Shown one piece after another: positions 1-6,292 of a DNA stretch of 64,000 bases. Source of the stretch: SFWF01 sp045638145. GTDB lineage: Bacteria > Bacillota > Clostridia > Oscillospirales > Acutalibacteraceae. The first letter of the stretch is position 1, and every line of letters starts with the position of its first letter. A program made the position numbers and the translations under genes. The DNA lies in assembly GCA_045638145.1 (NCBI GenBank), contig JAZUAU010000027.1:124001-188000 (forward strand), written 5' to 3'. The notes beneath the pieces were generated by a model, which was not told where the DNA came from, did not search any database, and worked only from the letters and a program-made list of their open reading frames with translations.

Positions 1-131
1 TGATCGGTCAGGGCTACGATATTAAGTCCTGCCAGGGTTGCCGCACCTGCAATATTAGCAGGGGTCATATCGTCATCTCCACAAGGAGAAAGGCAGGAAT
101 GAATATGAAAATCGTAATAATAGCGGCTCAA
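1..131 (-). CDS. PHP-domain phosphoesterase, 5' part only
   Basis: This is the N-terminal part (about 43 codons) of a protein that runs off the left edge. Residues 7-12 read DFHIHS, followed by SPCGDD and, near the edge, NIVALTD; this is the first metal-binding motif of the PHP (polymerase and histidinol phosphatase-like) family of metal-dependent phosphoesterases. The best start is a TTG that overlaps the TGA stop of the upstream DRTGG gene, implying translational coupling; no ATG lies near. It is the last visible gene of the hydrogenase accessory operon. In Clostridia a PHP gene often follows the HsfB/DRTGG genes, but its substrate there is not established. Family assignment is firm; function is open. 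Confidence 0.8.
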   Translation of the reverse strand, partial: MSRYYYDFHIHSCLSPCGDDDMTPANIAGAATLAGLNIVALTD

Positions 132-448
132 AGGGATAACTCCCTTGCCAAATCGTATGCGCTCTTTTCGGTAGAGAGGATATTTACCCCACGAGCCATG
201 GCGGCACTCTTTACCTCTTCGTCAAGGGTGACACCCTCGGCGAGAATTATGGTAGCGGTGTCGCAAAGCGCAGCGACGGCAACAATATTGATATTTGACA
301 TAATGGTAATCCAAGCGTCACCCGTTTTTGCCTTCGACATAACCCAGCTTAGCAGGTCGCCAATGTAGCAGCCCGTAATCTCGCGGTCGCCATCGGGCAG
401 AGTGACAGTGGTAAGTGAAAGCTTATCCTTTAACTCATTTACCGTCAT
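128..448 (-). CDS. DRTGG-domain protein (second in operon)
   Basis: A 106-residue protein made of a single DRTGG-like domain, a small alpha/beta module best known as a regulatory insert in CBS-domain proteins and phosphotransacetylases. The start is the ATG ending at 448, preceded by AAAGGGTGA at good spacing; a GTG nine bases upstream is less well placed. It overlaps the end of the HsfB gene by 14 bases and the PHP start by 4, so the three are co-translated. It is a diverged relative of the other DRTGG gene at 2128-2484; both end with a GVNILSTE- or GIVVLSTE-type strand. It probably serves as a ligand-binding partner in hydrogenase regulation, but that is inference from context. Confidence 0.75.
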   Translation of the reverse strand: MTVNELKDKLSLTTVTLPDGDREITGCYIGDLLSWVMSKAKTGDAWITIMSNINIVAVAALCDTATIILAEGVTLDEEVKSAAMARGVNILSTEKSAYDLARELSL

Positions 449-1709
449 TGTCTTCACCCTTTGTCATACTTTCAAGTCGCATTATAACGCAGTCGTCAAT
501 TGTCCGCTCGCCTCTTACAATATCCTCTGCAAGGGCTCTGCAGTTGGGTGCTCCACAGGCACCGCAATCGCGTCCGGGAAGGGTTTCCCTTATCGACTGC
601 ATTTTTGCCATCATTCTCATCGATTCGCCGATATTGTCGGCAAGTCGATTCATGGGCATATATTCAGGAACGTCCTCAAAGAAGCTATCTTCCGGAATAA
701 ACTCTCGTCCCTCGTGGAAATTCTGCGAGAGAGGCAGATATCGGCGAAGGGTTTGAAGTCTTGCTTTTGCGATAAAGGGATTTTCCATTGTGAGAACGCC
801 GCCTACACAGCCGCCCGTACAGGCGTTAAGCTCGACGAACTCAAGGCTCGGTATAGTACCGTTTTCAATCTGGTCAAGCACCTTTATACAGTTTTCTATT
901 CCGTCTGCCGCAAGATACTTCTCATTGAAAAGTGCGGCCGACTCGCCACCCGAGGTTGCCCAGCTTATGCCTATAACTCCCGAACGGGAGAGGGGCGCCG
1001 GGGGTAGTTCCCTCTTCATTAGGTTTATCAGCTGAAAATAAACATCGCTTATCGAAACAACACAATCGACAGCACTAGTATAACTGCCGAAGCCGTTTTT
1101 AACATAGCTCGCCTTTGCGGGGCAGGGAGAAATGAAGCAAACCCCGATATCCTCGGGTTTTAAATCCTCATGCTCGCGAAGAGCCCTTCTCTTTGCCCTT
1201 TTTGCCGCAATCTCCATCGGTGGTAAAAGCGGCATAAGATTGTCTTTAAGATAAGGAAATCTTAAAGCGATAAGTCTTGTTATAACGGGGCAAGCCGAGC
1301 TGATAACAGGCTTTTTAATCCCGTCTGTTTCGAGGTATTTTCTAGTGTATTCCGATACAAGCTCTGCGGCTCTAGATACCTCGTAGACCTCGTCAAAGCC
1401 CATATCCAGAAGACCCTGAAGCACGTAGTCAACATCCGATAACTCCTCAAACTGACCGTAAAGGCTCGGGGCAGGCAAAGCAATTTTATACTTAAACCTA
1501 TCCATCTTTGTAAGCTTGCTGCATACCGCCTTCTTTGCATTGTGGGGACAAACCCTGATGCACTCGCCGCAGTCGATACAGCGGTCAGCATTTATAACGG
1601 CGTGTCCGCCCTTTACTCTTATTGCCTCTGTGGGGCAATGGCGAAGACAGGTGGTACAGCCGGTACATTTTGAAGAATCAAGAGAAACCGAATGTTTGTA
1701 TGTATTCAT
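435..1709 (-). CDS. HsfB-like [FeFe]-hydrogenase-related iron-sulfur protein
   Basis: 424 residues. Residues 15-25 and 44-54 form two CxxCxxCxxxC ferredoxin clusters. The middle is the Fe-hydrogenase large-subunit fold, but with altered H-cluster loops: SSACP instead of TSCCP, SPCPAK in the second loop, and ELNACTGGCVGG in the third. The C-terminus has an Fe-S domain (CGACGAPNC). This architecture matches the HsfB/group D putative sensory hydrogenases of Clostridia rather than catalytic HydA. It lies 3 bases after the ATPase gene and overlaps the next DRTGG gene. The loss of one of the paired cysteines in the first loop argues against normal H2 turnover, so a redox or H2-sensing role is more likely (inference). 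Confidence 0.85.
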   Translation of the reverse strand: MNTYKHSVSLDSSKCTGCTTCLRHCPTEAIRVKGGHAVINADRCIDCGECIRVCPHNAKKAVCSKLTKMDRFKYKIALPAPSLYGQFEELSDVDYVLQGLLDMGFDEVYEVSRAAELVSEYTRKYLETDGIKKPVISSACPVITRLIALRFPYLKDNLMPLLPPMEIAAKRAKRRALREHEDLKPEDIGVCFISPCPAKASYVKNGFGSYTSAVDCVVSISDVYFQLINLMKRELPPAPLSRSGVIGISWATSGGESAALFNEKYLAADGIENCIKVLDQIENGTIPSLEFVELNACTGGCVGGVLTMENPFIAKARLQTLRRYLPLSQNFHEGREFIPEDSFFEDVPEYMPMNRLADNIGESMRMMAKMQSIRETLPGRDCGACGAPNCRALAEDIVRGERTIDDCVIMRLESMTKGEDNDGK

Positions 1710-1712
1710 ACT

Positions 1713-2135
1713 CTAAAAATTAACCCTCATTGTAATTTTGGTTCCCTCTCCAAGTGCCGTGTCTATTACCATATCGTCGGTATAGCGCTTCATGTTTGGA
1801 AGACCCATACCTGCGCCAAATCCGAGCGAACGGATTTTATCGGGTGCGGTAGAGAAGCCCTCCTGCATAGCAAGCTCAAGGTTAGGGATTCCGGGGCCGT
1901 GGTCGGTCAGAATGATTTCAATACCATTTTCGTATACCAAAACCTCTGCCTCGCCGCCACCGGCGTGAATAACCATATTAATCTCACCCTCATACATCGC
2001 AATAGATACTCTGCGGATTGTTTGGGGGTCGACACCAAGCTGGCGAAGATTTTTCTTAACAGCGACAGATGCCTGACCTGCCATTGTAAAATTTTCTCCG
2101 TCAACGATAAAGTGAAATCTGACAGCTTCAGCCAT
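1713..2135 (-). CDS. Anti-sigma-type ATP-binding protein (HATPase)
   Basis: 140 residues with a Bergerat (GHKL) ATP-binding fold like SpoIIAB/RsbW. Visible motifs are the N-box region (YEGEINMVIHA), DHGPGIPN for the G1 box and GAGMGLPNMKR for the G2 box, ending in GTKITMRV. I chose the ATG at 2133-2135 because it follows AAAGGAAGCGG and overlaps the end of the DRTGG gene by 8 bases; a longer frame opens upstream but lies inside that gene. It has no histidine-phosphorylation domain, so it is either a stand-alone protein kinase or an ATP-binding regulator. It is conserved beside HsfB genes in Clostridia; the partner protein is unknown. Confidence 0.8.
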   Translation of the reverse strand: MAEAVRFHFIVDGENFTMAGQASVAVKKNLRQLGVDPQTIRRVSIAMYEGEINMVIHAGGGEAEVLVYENGIEIILTDHGPGIPNLELAMQEGFSTAPDKIRSLGFGAGMGLPNMKRYTDDMVIDTALGEGTKITMRVNF

Positions 2136-2484
2136 CCACTTCGCCGCTTCCTTTAAGGCCCTTGGCATAAAGCTTGCCGCAGGTTTCAAACATACGCCAC
2201 TCGGTTGAAAGAACGACAATTCCGCTCTCGCGGGCAAGCGCCACGACCTCGTCGGTCAGCTTCTTTGCACGAACGAAAACGATTGCCTCCATATCAAGCA
2301 TAAGCGCGGTGCGAATGGTCTGAGGATTTACAAGTCCCGTAAGCAAAACCGAATCCGACTTTGCATAGGCTAAAACGTCGCTCATCATATCGCTACCGAA
2401 GGCAGAGGAAACTTCGGTGTCGAGGAGTTCCTCTCCGCAGATTACCTCGGCATTGAGAATTTCTTTAATTTCTCTAATTTTCAT
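2128..2484 (-). CDS. DRTGG-domain protein (first in operon)
   Basis: 118 residues, a stand-alone DRTGG-type domain containing SAFGSDMMSDVLAYA, the region that aligns with the name-giving motif, followed by a Rossmann-like half (LLTGLVNPQTIRTAL, GIVVLSTE). It begins 27 bases after the NuoE-like gene and overlaps the following ATPase gene. It is a paralogue of the DRTGG protein at 128-448, so the operon carries two copies flanking the ATPase and HsfB genes. Ligand and partner are unknown. A plausible role is sensing a nucleotide or redox metabolite for hydrogenase control, inferred only from neighbours. Confidence 0.75.
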   Translation of the reverse strand: MKIREIKEILNAEVICGEELLDTEVSSAFGSDMMSDVLAYAKSDSVLLTGLVNPQTIRTALMLDMEAIVFVRAKKLTDEVVALARESGIVVLSTEWRMFETCGKLYAKGLKGSGEVDG

Positions 2485-2511
2485 ACGGTTATTCCTTAAA
2501 CTAATAAATTA

Positions 2512-3012
2512 TTAAAGGTCCTTATACTTTGCGATGATTCCGTCAATATCCTTTTCGGTAAGACGGCCGTAAACCTCATCGTTAACGGTAAGAACAGGTG
2601 CAAGTCCGCAAGCACCGATGCAGCGGCAAGCCTCGAGAGAGAACTTTCCGTCGGGTGTGCATTCTCCGGGTCCGATACCGAGTATCTCTGTTATACGGTC
2701 AATAAGCTTCTGTGCTCCCTTAACGTAGCAAGCAGTACCAAGACATACAGAAATGTTGTACTTGCCCTTGGGAGAGAGTGCAAACTGAGCGTAGAAGGTT
2801 GCAACTCCGTAAACCTTTTCTACTGAAATTCCGAGACCCTCTGCAATCATCTGTTGAACCTCAAGGGGCAGATAACCGTAAATCTCCTGAGCCTCCTGCA
2901 TTATCTGCATAAGGCAACCCTCAATGTGCTTTCTCTCTTCGATAACAGCCTTGAGCTTTGCCTCCTGCTCGGGAGTGCCGCTGAAGGGAATCGAGCTGGC
3001 AATTTTTTTCAT
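2512..3012 (-). CDS. NuoE-like [2Fe-2S] subunit of NAD-linked hydrogenase
   Basis: 166 residues of the NADH dehydrogenase 24-kDa (NuoE/HydC-type) family. The thioredoxin-like fold carries the four cluster ligands in CLGTAC and CRCIGAC, near the C-terminus. In Clostridia this subunit works with NuoF-like and HydA subunits in the electron-bifurcating NAD- and ferredoxin-dependent [FeFe] hydrogenase. The start is secure: AGGAGGAATAGCTT precedes the ATG. It is the first gene of the minus-strand operon. The partner NuoF and HydA genes are not in the window and would be expected beyond the left edge after the PHP gene. Confidence 0.9.
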   Translation of the reverse strand: MKKIASSIPFSGTPEQEAKLKAVIEERKHIEGCLMQIMQEAQEIYGYLPLEVQQMIAEGLGISVEKVYGVATFYAQFALSPKGKYNISVCLGTACYVKGAQKLIDRITEILGIGPGECTPDGKFSLEACRCIGACGLAPVLTVNDEVYGRLTEKDIDGIIAKYKDL

Positions 3013-3175
3013 AAGCTATTCCTCCTATTATATTCCTTCTGCAAAGCGCTGTTTAACCCACTTTGCATACTTGTTAAAATTATAACACAATAATTCCGAA
3101 AAGTCTATACCTATTATAATATAAAATAGAAAAAATTTATCGAAAAAGCAGAAAAATCAAAAATAATTTTTTTAC

Positions 3176-3204
3176 TTGACACGAAAGAATGCTTGTGTTA
3201 TATT
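3176..3204 (+). promoter_or_regulatory. Promoter of tRNA-Thr
   Basis: TTGACA (3176-3181), a 17-base spacer and TATATT (3199-3204), close to the sigma-A consensus. The predicted start lies about 15 bases upstream of the mature tRNA. Confidence 0.8.
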
Positions 3205-3225
3205 ATTTAGGCTAACTAAATATTT

Positions 3226-3301
3226 GCTGGTGTAGCTCAGTCGGTAGAGCAGCTGATTTGTAATCAGCAGGTCGGGGGTTCAAGTCCGTCCACCAGCTCC
3301 A
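3226..3301 (+). tRNA. tRNA-Thr (anticodon TGT)
   Basis: A 76-base cloverleaf with the CCA end encoded. The acceptor arm is GCTGGTG/CACCAGC, the D-arm is GCTCAGTCGGTAGAGC, the anticodon stem is GCTGA/TCAGC with loop TTTGTAA, and the T-arm contains GGTTCAAGTCC. Anticodon TGT reads ACA and other threonine codons. It is preceded by its own promoter and followed by a terminator. Confidence 0.95.
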
Positions 3302-3307
3302 AAAGAT

Positions 3308-3340
3308 AAACACTCGTCGCAAGATGGGTGTTTTTCTTTT
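3308..3340 (+). terminator. Terminator after tRNA-Thr
   Basis: Stem AAACACTC (3308-3315) pairs with GGGTGTTT (3326-3333, one G:T pair) and runs into TTTTTCTTTT. Confidence 0.7.
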
Positions 3341-3350
3341 TAGTTAATTC

Positions 3351-3497
3351 AAGACGGACTTGAACACGAGAGGGTCTGCGCGTTGAGGAAAGTTGCCGGT
3401 GGCAAGTTTTTAGCGCAGAGCGCGAAGTCGGGTACCAAACGCAAATGGTTTGGTCGATGAGTAGGTAGTCTGCAAAACAGACGGTCAAGTCCGTCCA
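3351..3497 (+). repeat. Structured tRNA-adjacent element with inverted ends
   Basis: About 145 bases bounded by GACGGACTTGA (3353-3363) and its exact reverse complement TCAAGTCCGTC (3485-3495). The right end repeats the T-arm tail (TCAAGTCCGTCC) of the tRNA-Thr just upstream. Inside are several hairpins, including CCAAAC/GTTTGG and GTCTG-CAAAA-CAGAC. A long antisense reading frame crosses it and the tRNA, but looks like a by-product of tRNA sequence. It may be a tRNA-derived or tRNA-targeting element; no protein evidence. Confidence 0.5.
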
Positions 3498-3522
3498 TTT
3501 AAGAAAATGGAAAGGCTAGTGC

Positions 3523-3759
3523 CTATTCTGCCGCTTTAATAAACCCGTCGCTGCTTATAAGTGTTTTAATCTCAAAAACTGTCTTCCTCTGCTCCTCATA
3601 CAGAGCTCTCCGCGTATATGTTAGCGCATAATCATATTCGTCAACGTTATAGGAAATATATTCCTCATCACATACTGCATCCTGCAATAAGGTGAGTGCC
3701 GACAGCCTCATCACAAGCTCGTAAAGTTTATCATAGTTTCTTATATCCATTTGTAACAT
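3523..3759 (-). CDS. Small helical protein of unknown function, paralogue A
   Basis: 78 residues with no family I recognise. The start at 3759 follows AAAGGAG at good spacing; an upstream in-frame codon lacks a ribosome site. The protein looks all-helical and contains KLYELVMRLSALTLLQ and ALYEEQRKTVFEIKTLI. A second gene at 27800-28090 shares this pattern (KLNELVFKLSMLTFLQ; LYDEQKKTVLEINKLI), so this is a small family within the genome. It is divergent from an XRE regulator, and the promoter between them (TTGACA, 17 bases, TATTGT) overlaps a strong palindrome, so it is probably repressed by that regulator. A toxin-antitoxin or phage-derived role is possible but not shown. Confidence 0.6.
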   Translation of the reverse strand: MLQMDIRNYDKLYELVMRLSALTLLQDAVCDEEYISYNVDEYDYALTYTRRALYEEQRKTVFEIKTLISSDGFIKAAE

Positions 3760-3781
3760 TGTGATTCTCCTTTCGCTAAAC

Positions 3782-3836
3782 ACAATAACACATAATTGTG
3801 TTATTGTCAACACAAATTTGTGTTTCGGTATATAAT
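3782..3836. promoter_or_regulatory. Divergent promoter region with two palindromic operators
   Basis: Palindrome 1: CAATAACACA (3783-3792), TAAT, TGTGTTATTG (3797-3806), with perfect 10-base arms. Palindrome 2: AACACAAATTTGTGTT (3809-3824), a perfect 16-base dyad. Both contain the AACACA/TGTGTT half-site. The minus-strand promoter is TTGACA (3810 to 3805), 17 bases, TATTGT (3787 to 3782). A TATAAT for the plus-strand XRE gene is at 3831-3836. The positions fit binding by the adjacent XRE protein to control both genes. Confidence 0.65.
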
Positions 3837-3858
3837 AAATCCGAAAGGTGTGATTTGT

Positions 3859-4083
3859 ATGAATTATGAGTACAAAAAATTACGCGAACTCAGAGAAGAT
3901 AGCGACTATACTCAAAAACAGATTGCTGAAAAGCTAAACGAACATCTCACTACTTATCAGCGATGGGAACGCGGCGAAACAGAAATACCGACGCATATTT
4001 TAAAGAAATTATGTGCTCTTTACGGTGTTTCGGCAGATTATATTCTCGGTCTCCCCGAAAACTTAAAGTATCCAAAAAGGTAA
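3859..4083 (+). CDS. XRE-family helix-turn-helix regulator
   Basis: 74 residues, almost entirely one HTH_3 (Cro/C1) domain: LRELREDSDYTQKQIAEKL, then TTYQRWERGETEIP as recognition helix and turn, then LCALYGVSADYILGLPE. The start at 3859 is preceded by AAAGGTGTGA. There is no sensor or protease domain, as in small repressors of toxin-antitoxin modules and phage control circuits. It is transcribed away from the small helical protein at 3523-3759, with two palindromes between, so it probably represses that gene and itself. Family call is secure; targets are inferred. Confidence 0.85.
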   Translation: MNYEYKKLRELREDSDYTQKQIAEKLNEHLTTYQRWERGETEIPTHILKKLCALYGVSADYILGLPENLKYPKR

Positions 4084-4099
4084 ATATTACAAATGAAAC

Positions 4100-4145
4100 G
4101 GGAGGGCACAGAGACCCTCCCCTACGATATGTATGCGTCGCAGAC
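4100..4145 (+). repeat. CCCCTAC-tailed hairpin plus GCGTCGCAGAC motif
   Basis: GGGAGGG (4100-4106) pairs with CCCTCCC (4115-4121) and is followed by CTAC. After a short AT spacer comes GCGTCGCAGAC (4135-4145). Other members of this dispersed family are at 14691, 26183, 27836, 28181 and 46046. Confidence 0.65.
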
Positions 4146-4221
4146 ACATTAACGCTAAAACGACAGTTTTAGCATATCACGTGAACGCGAAGCGATCACA
4201 TTAATGAGGTGGTGACAGTTT

Positions 4222-6111
4222 GTGTTATTAGAAGGCGTGAATCTTTCGAAAAGCTTTGGCGAGCGTATCCTTTTCAAGGATGCGGCTTTTAAAATTGAAG
4301 CAGGGGATAAAATCGGCTTAATCGGCGCAAATGGCACCGGTAAAACCACCCTTTTTAAGATTATTTCGGGCGAGGAAAGCCCCGACACAGGCGGTGTTGT
4401 TAAGGCAAGCGGTGCCTCGATCGGTATACTTCGTCAGCACGCCTGCGAAGGCTCGACCAAAACAGCTTACGACGAGGCTTTGACCGTTTTTGATAAGGTT
4501 ACTGAGATAGGTTATGAGCTTGACAATATAAACGAAAAGCTTCACACCTCTTCGGACATTGCCCTAATTGAGCGAGCGGAAAATCTCCGAGTAGAATTTG
4601 AGCGGCAGGGGGGCCTCACCTATAAGGCGCGCACCCGTGCGGCTCTTCTCGGACTTGGCTTTTCGGAGGACGAGCTTTACCTGCCCGTAGATAAGCTTTC
4701 GGGCGGACAGAAAAGCAAGATTGAAATTGCAAAGCTACTGCTCTCCTCTCCCGATATAATGCTCCTTGACGAGCCGACAAACCACCTTGATATTGATGCT
4801 ATCGAGTGGCTCGACTCCTTTATTGCAGGCAGTCGCTCTGCCGCTGTTATAATCTCCCACGACCGATATTTCCTCGACCGAGTAGCGACCAAAATCATCT
4901 CAATTGAGCACGAAAAGGTCTACTGCTATAACGGAAATTACACAAAATATCTTGAACAGAGGGAGCTTCGTGAGCTGTCGGTTCAGCGCGAGTACGATAA
5001 CACCATGCGTGAGGTCAAAAGAATCGAGGGCATCATCGAACAGCAAAAGCGCTGGAACAGAGAAAAGAATATTAAGACGGCAGAATCAAAGCAAAAGCAG
5101 ATTGACCGTATGCTCGAGGGGCTTCAAATCCCTGAAAACGAGCGGGAAAATATGACCCTTCGTTTTACCGCCGAGCGAATGTGCGGAAACGAGGTTTTAA
5201 AGGTTAAAAATCTCGGTTGTTCATTTGGAGAGCGAACTCTTTACCGCGATGTTTTCCTCGATATGAAACGCGGTGACCGAGTGATTATGCTGGGGCGTAA
5301 CGGTTGCGGCAAGACCACCCTACTAAAAGCCCTTCGCTCCTCGGGTGGCTTTGGCGTTGGAGTTACGGTCGGCTATTTCGACCAGCACGGCGGCACACTA
5401 GACGGGGCTAAAACTATTTTCTCCCAGATCCACGATGATTTCCCGACTAAAACCGAGACCGAAATTCGGTGCGCCCTCGCCCTCTTTATGTTCAAGGGGG
5501 ATGAGGTTTTTAGGAAAATTTCTACCCTTTCGGGCGGTGAAAGGGCACGCGTCGCCCTCTGCTTGCTAATGCTCCGTAAAGATAATTTTCTTCTTCTCGA
5601 CGAGCCGACAAATCATCTCGATTTAGAGTCGCGAGAGATATTGGAAAACGCCCTTGCTGACTACGAGGGCACTATTCTTGCCGTTTCTCACGACCGATAT
5701 TTTATAAACCGAATTGCCGAAAGGATTCTCTATTTTAAGGGCACCGAGCTTTTGTCACTCGACGGTAATTACGACAACTATTTAGAAAAAAAGCAGTCGG
5801 AAACCACCCCCGAAAAGACCGAGAAGACAGTGGGTGCCGGCAAGGCTACCTATCTGCAGAAAAAGGCAGAAAGGGCGGCACTTGCAAAGCTAAAAAGTGC
5901 AGTTTCTGCCGCCGAGCGCGAGATAGAGCGCCTTGAAGCCGAGGAGGCAGAAATTGAGGCAGCGCTGTCCGACCCCGAAACGGCTGCAGACTATGAAAAA
6001 ACCGCAGCACTTTGTGGAAAATTAGAGCAGATTAAAAATTCTCTTGCCGAAAGTTTAGAAAAATGGGAAAATCTCTCTACCGAACTCGAAAATTTTTCGG
6101 TTAGCGATTGA
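4222..6111 (+). CDS. ABC-F family ATPase, ribosome-associated
   Basis: 629 residues with two ABC ATPase domains and no membrane segments, the hallmark of ABC-F translation factors that bind the ribosomal E site. First domain: Walker A GANGTGKTT (35-43), LSGGQKSK and MLLDEPTNHLD. Second domain: GRNGCGKTT, LSGGERAR and LLLDEPTNHLD. A charged linker (RWNREKNIKTAESKQKQ) separates them, and the last ~90 residues form a coiled coil rich in Glu and Lys, as in the Uup/YdiF subgroups. The start is GTG at 4222 after GAGGTGGTGA. It is a single-gene unit. An antibiotic-resistance role cannot be told from the sequence; a housekeeping role is more likely. Confidence 0.9.
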   Translation: MLLEGVNLSKSFGERILFKDAAFKIEAGDKIGLIGANGTGKTTLFKIISGEESPDTGGVVKASGASIGILRQHACEGSTKTAYDEALTVFDKVTEIGYELDNINEKLHTSSDIALIERAENLRVEFERQGGLTYKARTRAALLGLGFSEDELYLPVDKLSGGQKSKIEIAKLLLSSPDIMLLDEPTNHLDIDAIEWLDSFIAGSRSAAVIISHDRYFLDRVATKIISIEHEKVYCYNGNYTKYLEQRELRELSVQREYDNTMREVKRIEGIIEQQKRWNREKNIKTAESKQKQIDRMLEGLQIPENERENMTLRFTAERMCGNEVLKVKNLGCSFGERTLYRDVFLDMKRGDRVIMLGRNGCGKTTLLKALRSSGGFGVGVTVGYFDQHGGTLDGAKTIFSQIHDDFPTKTETEIRCALALFMFKGDEVFRKISTLSGGERARVALCLLMLRKDNFLLLDEPTNHLDLESREILENALADYEGTILAVSHDRYFINRIAERILYFKGTELLSLDGNYDNYLEKKQSETTPEKTEKTVGAGKATYLQKKAERAALAKLKSAVSAAEREIERLEAEEAEIEAALSDPETAADYEKTAALCGKLEQIKNSLAESLEKWENLSTELENFSVSD

Positions 6112-6198
6112 AATTGAGTTAGTTTTAATATATAATGTTCTTGTAATTAATTTGCCGCAGGCGCAGTATGGATAAGATTTCGAAAATAGGATTCTCCT

Positions 6199-6253
6199 CA
6201 TCCACCGCAAGCGGTCCCCCTTCCCCGCTGGGGAAGGCTGGCGGCGCAGCCGC
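6199..6253 (+). repeat. GC-rich triple-hairpin repeat
   Basis: Three hairpins lie in tandem: CCGC-AA-GCGG (6205-6214), CCTTCCCC-GCT-GGGGAAGG (6219-6237) and GCGGC-GCA-GCCGC (6241-6253). The stretch is much more GC-rich than the flanking gap. It looks like a dispersed intergenic repeat, although no second copy is in this window. It precedes uxaC by about 40 bases, so an effect on the uxaC leader is possible. Confidence 0.5.
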
Positions 6254-6292
6254 GCCCCTTTCCCTAATCACTAAAAACCGGAGGTTTTCATT

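Noticed and set aside
3045..3110. A Rex operator upstream of the NuoE operon
   Set aside because: On the minus strand TTGTGTTATAATTTTAACAA resembles the Rex site, but the half-site spacing is two bases too long; not strong enough to list as a feature.
3264..3488. A 74-codon minus-strand frame overlapping tRNA-Thr
   Set aside because: It ends in the antisense of the tRNA (LVDGLEPPTC), a pattern that appears wherever tRNA genes are translated in reverse; no ribosome site.
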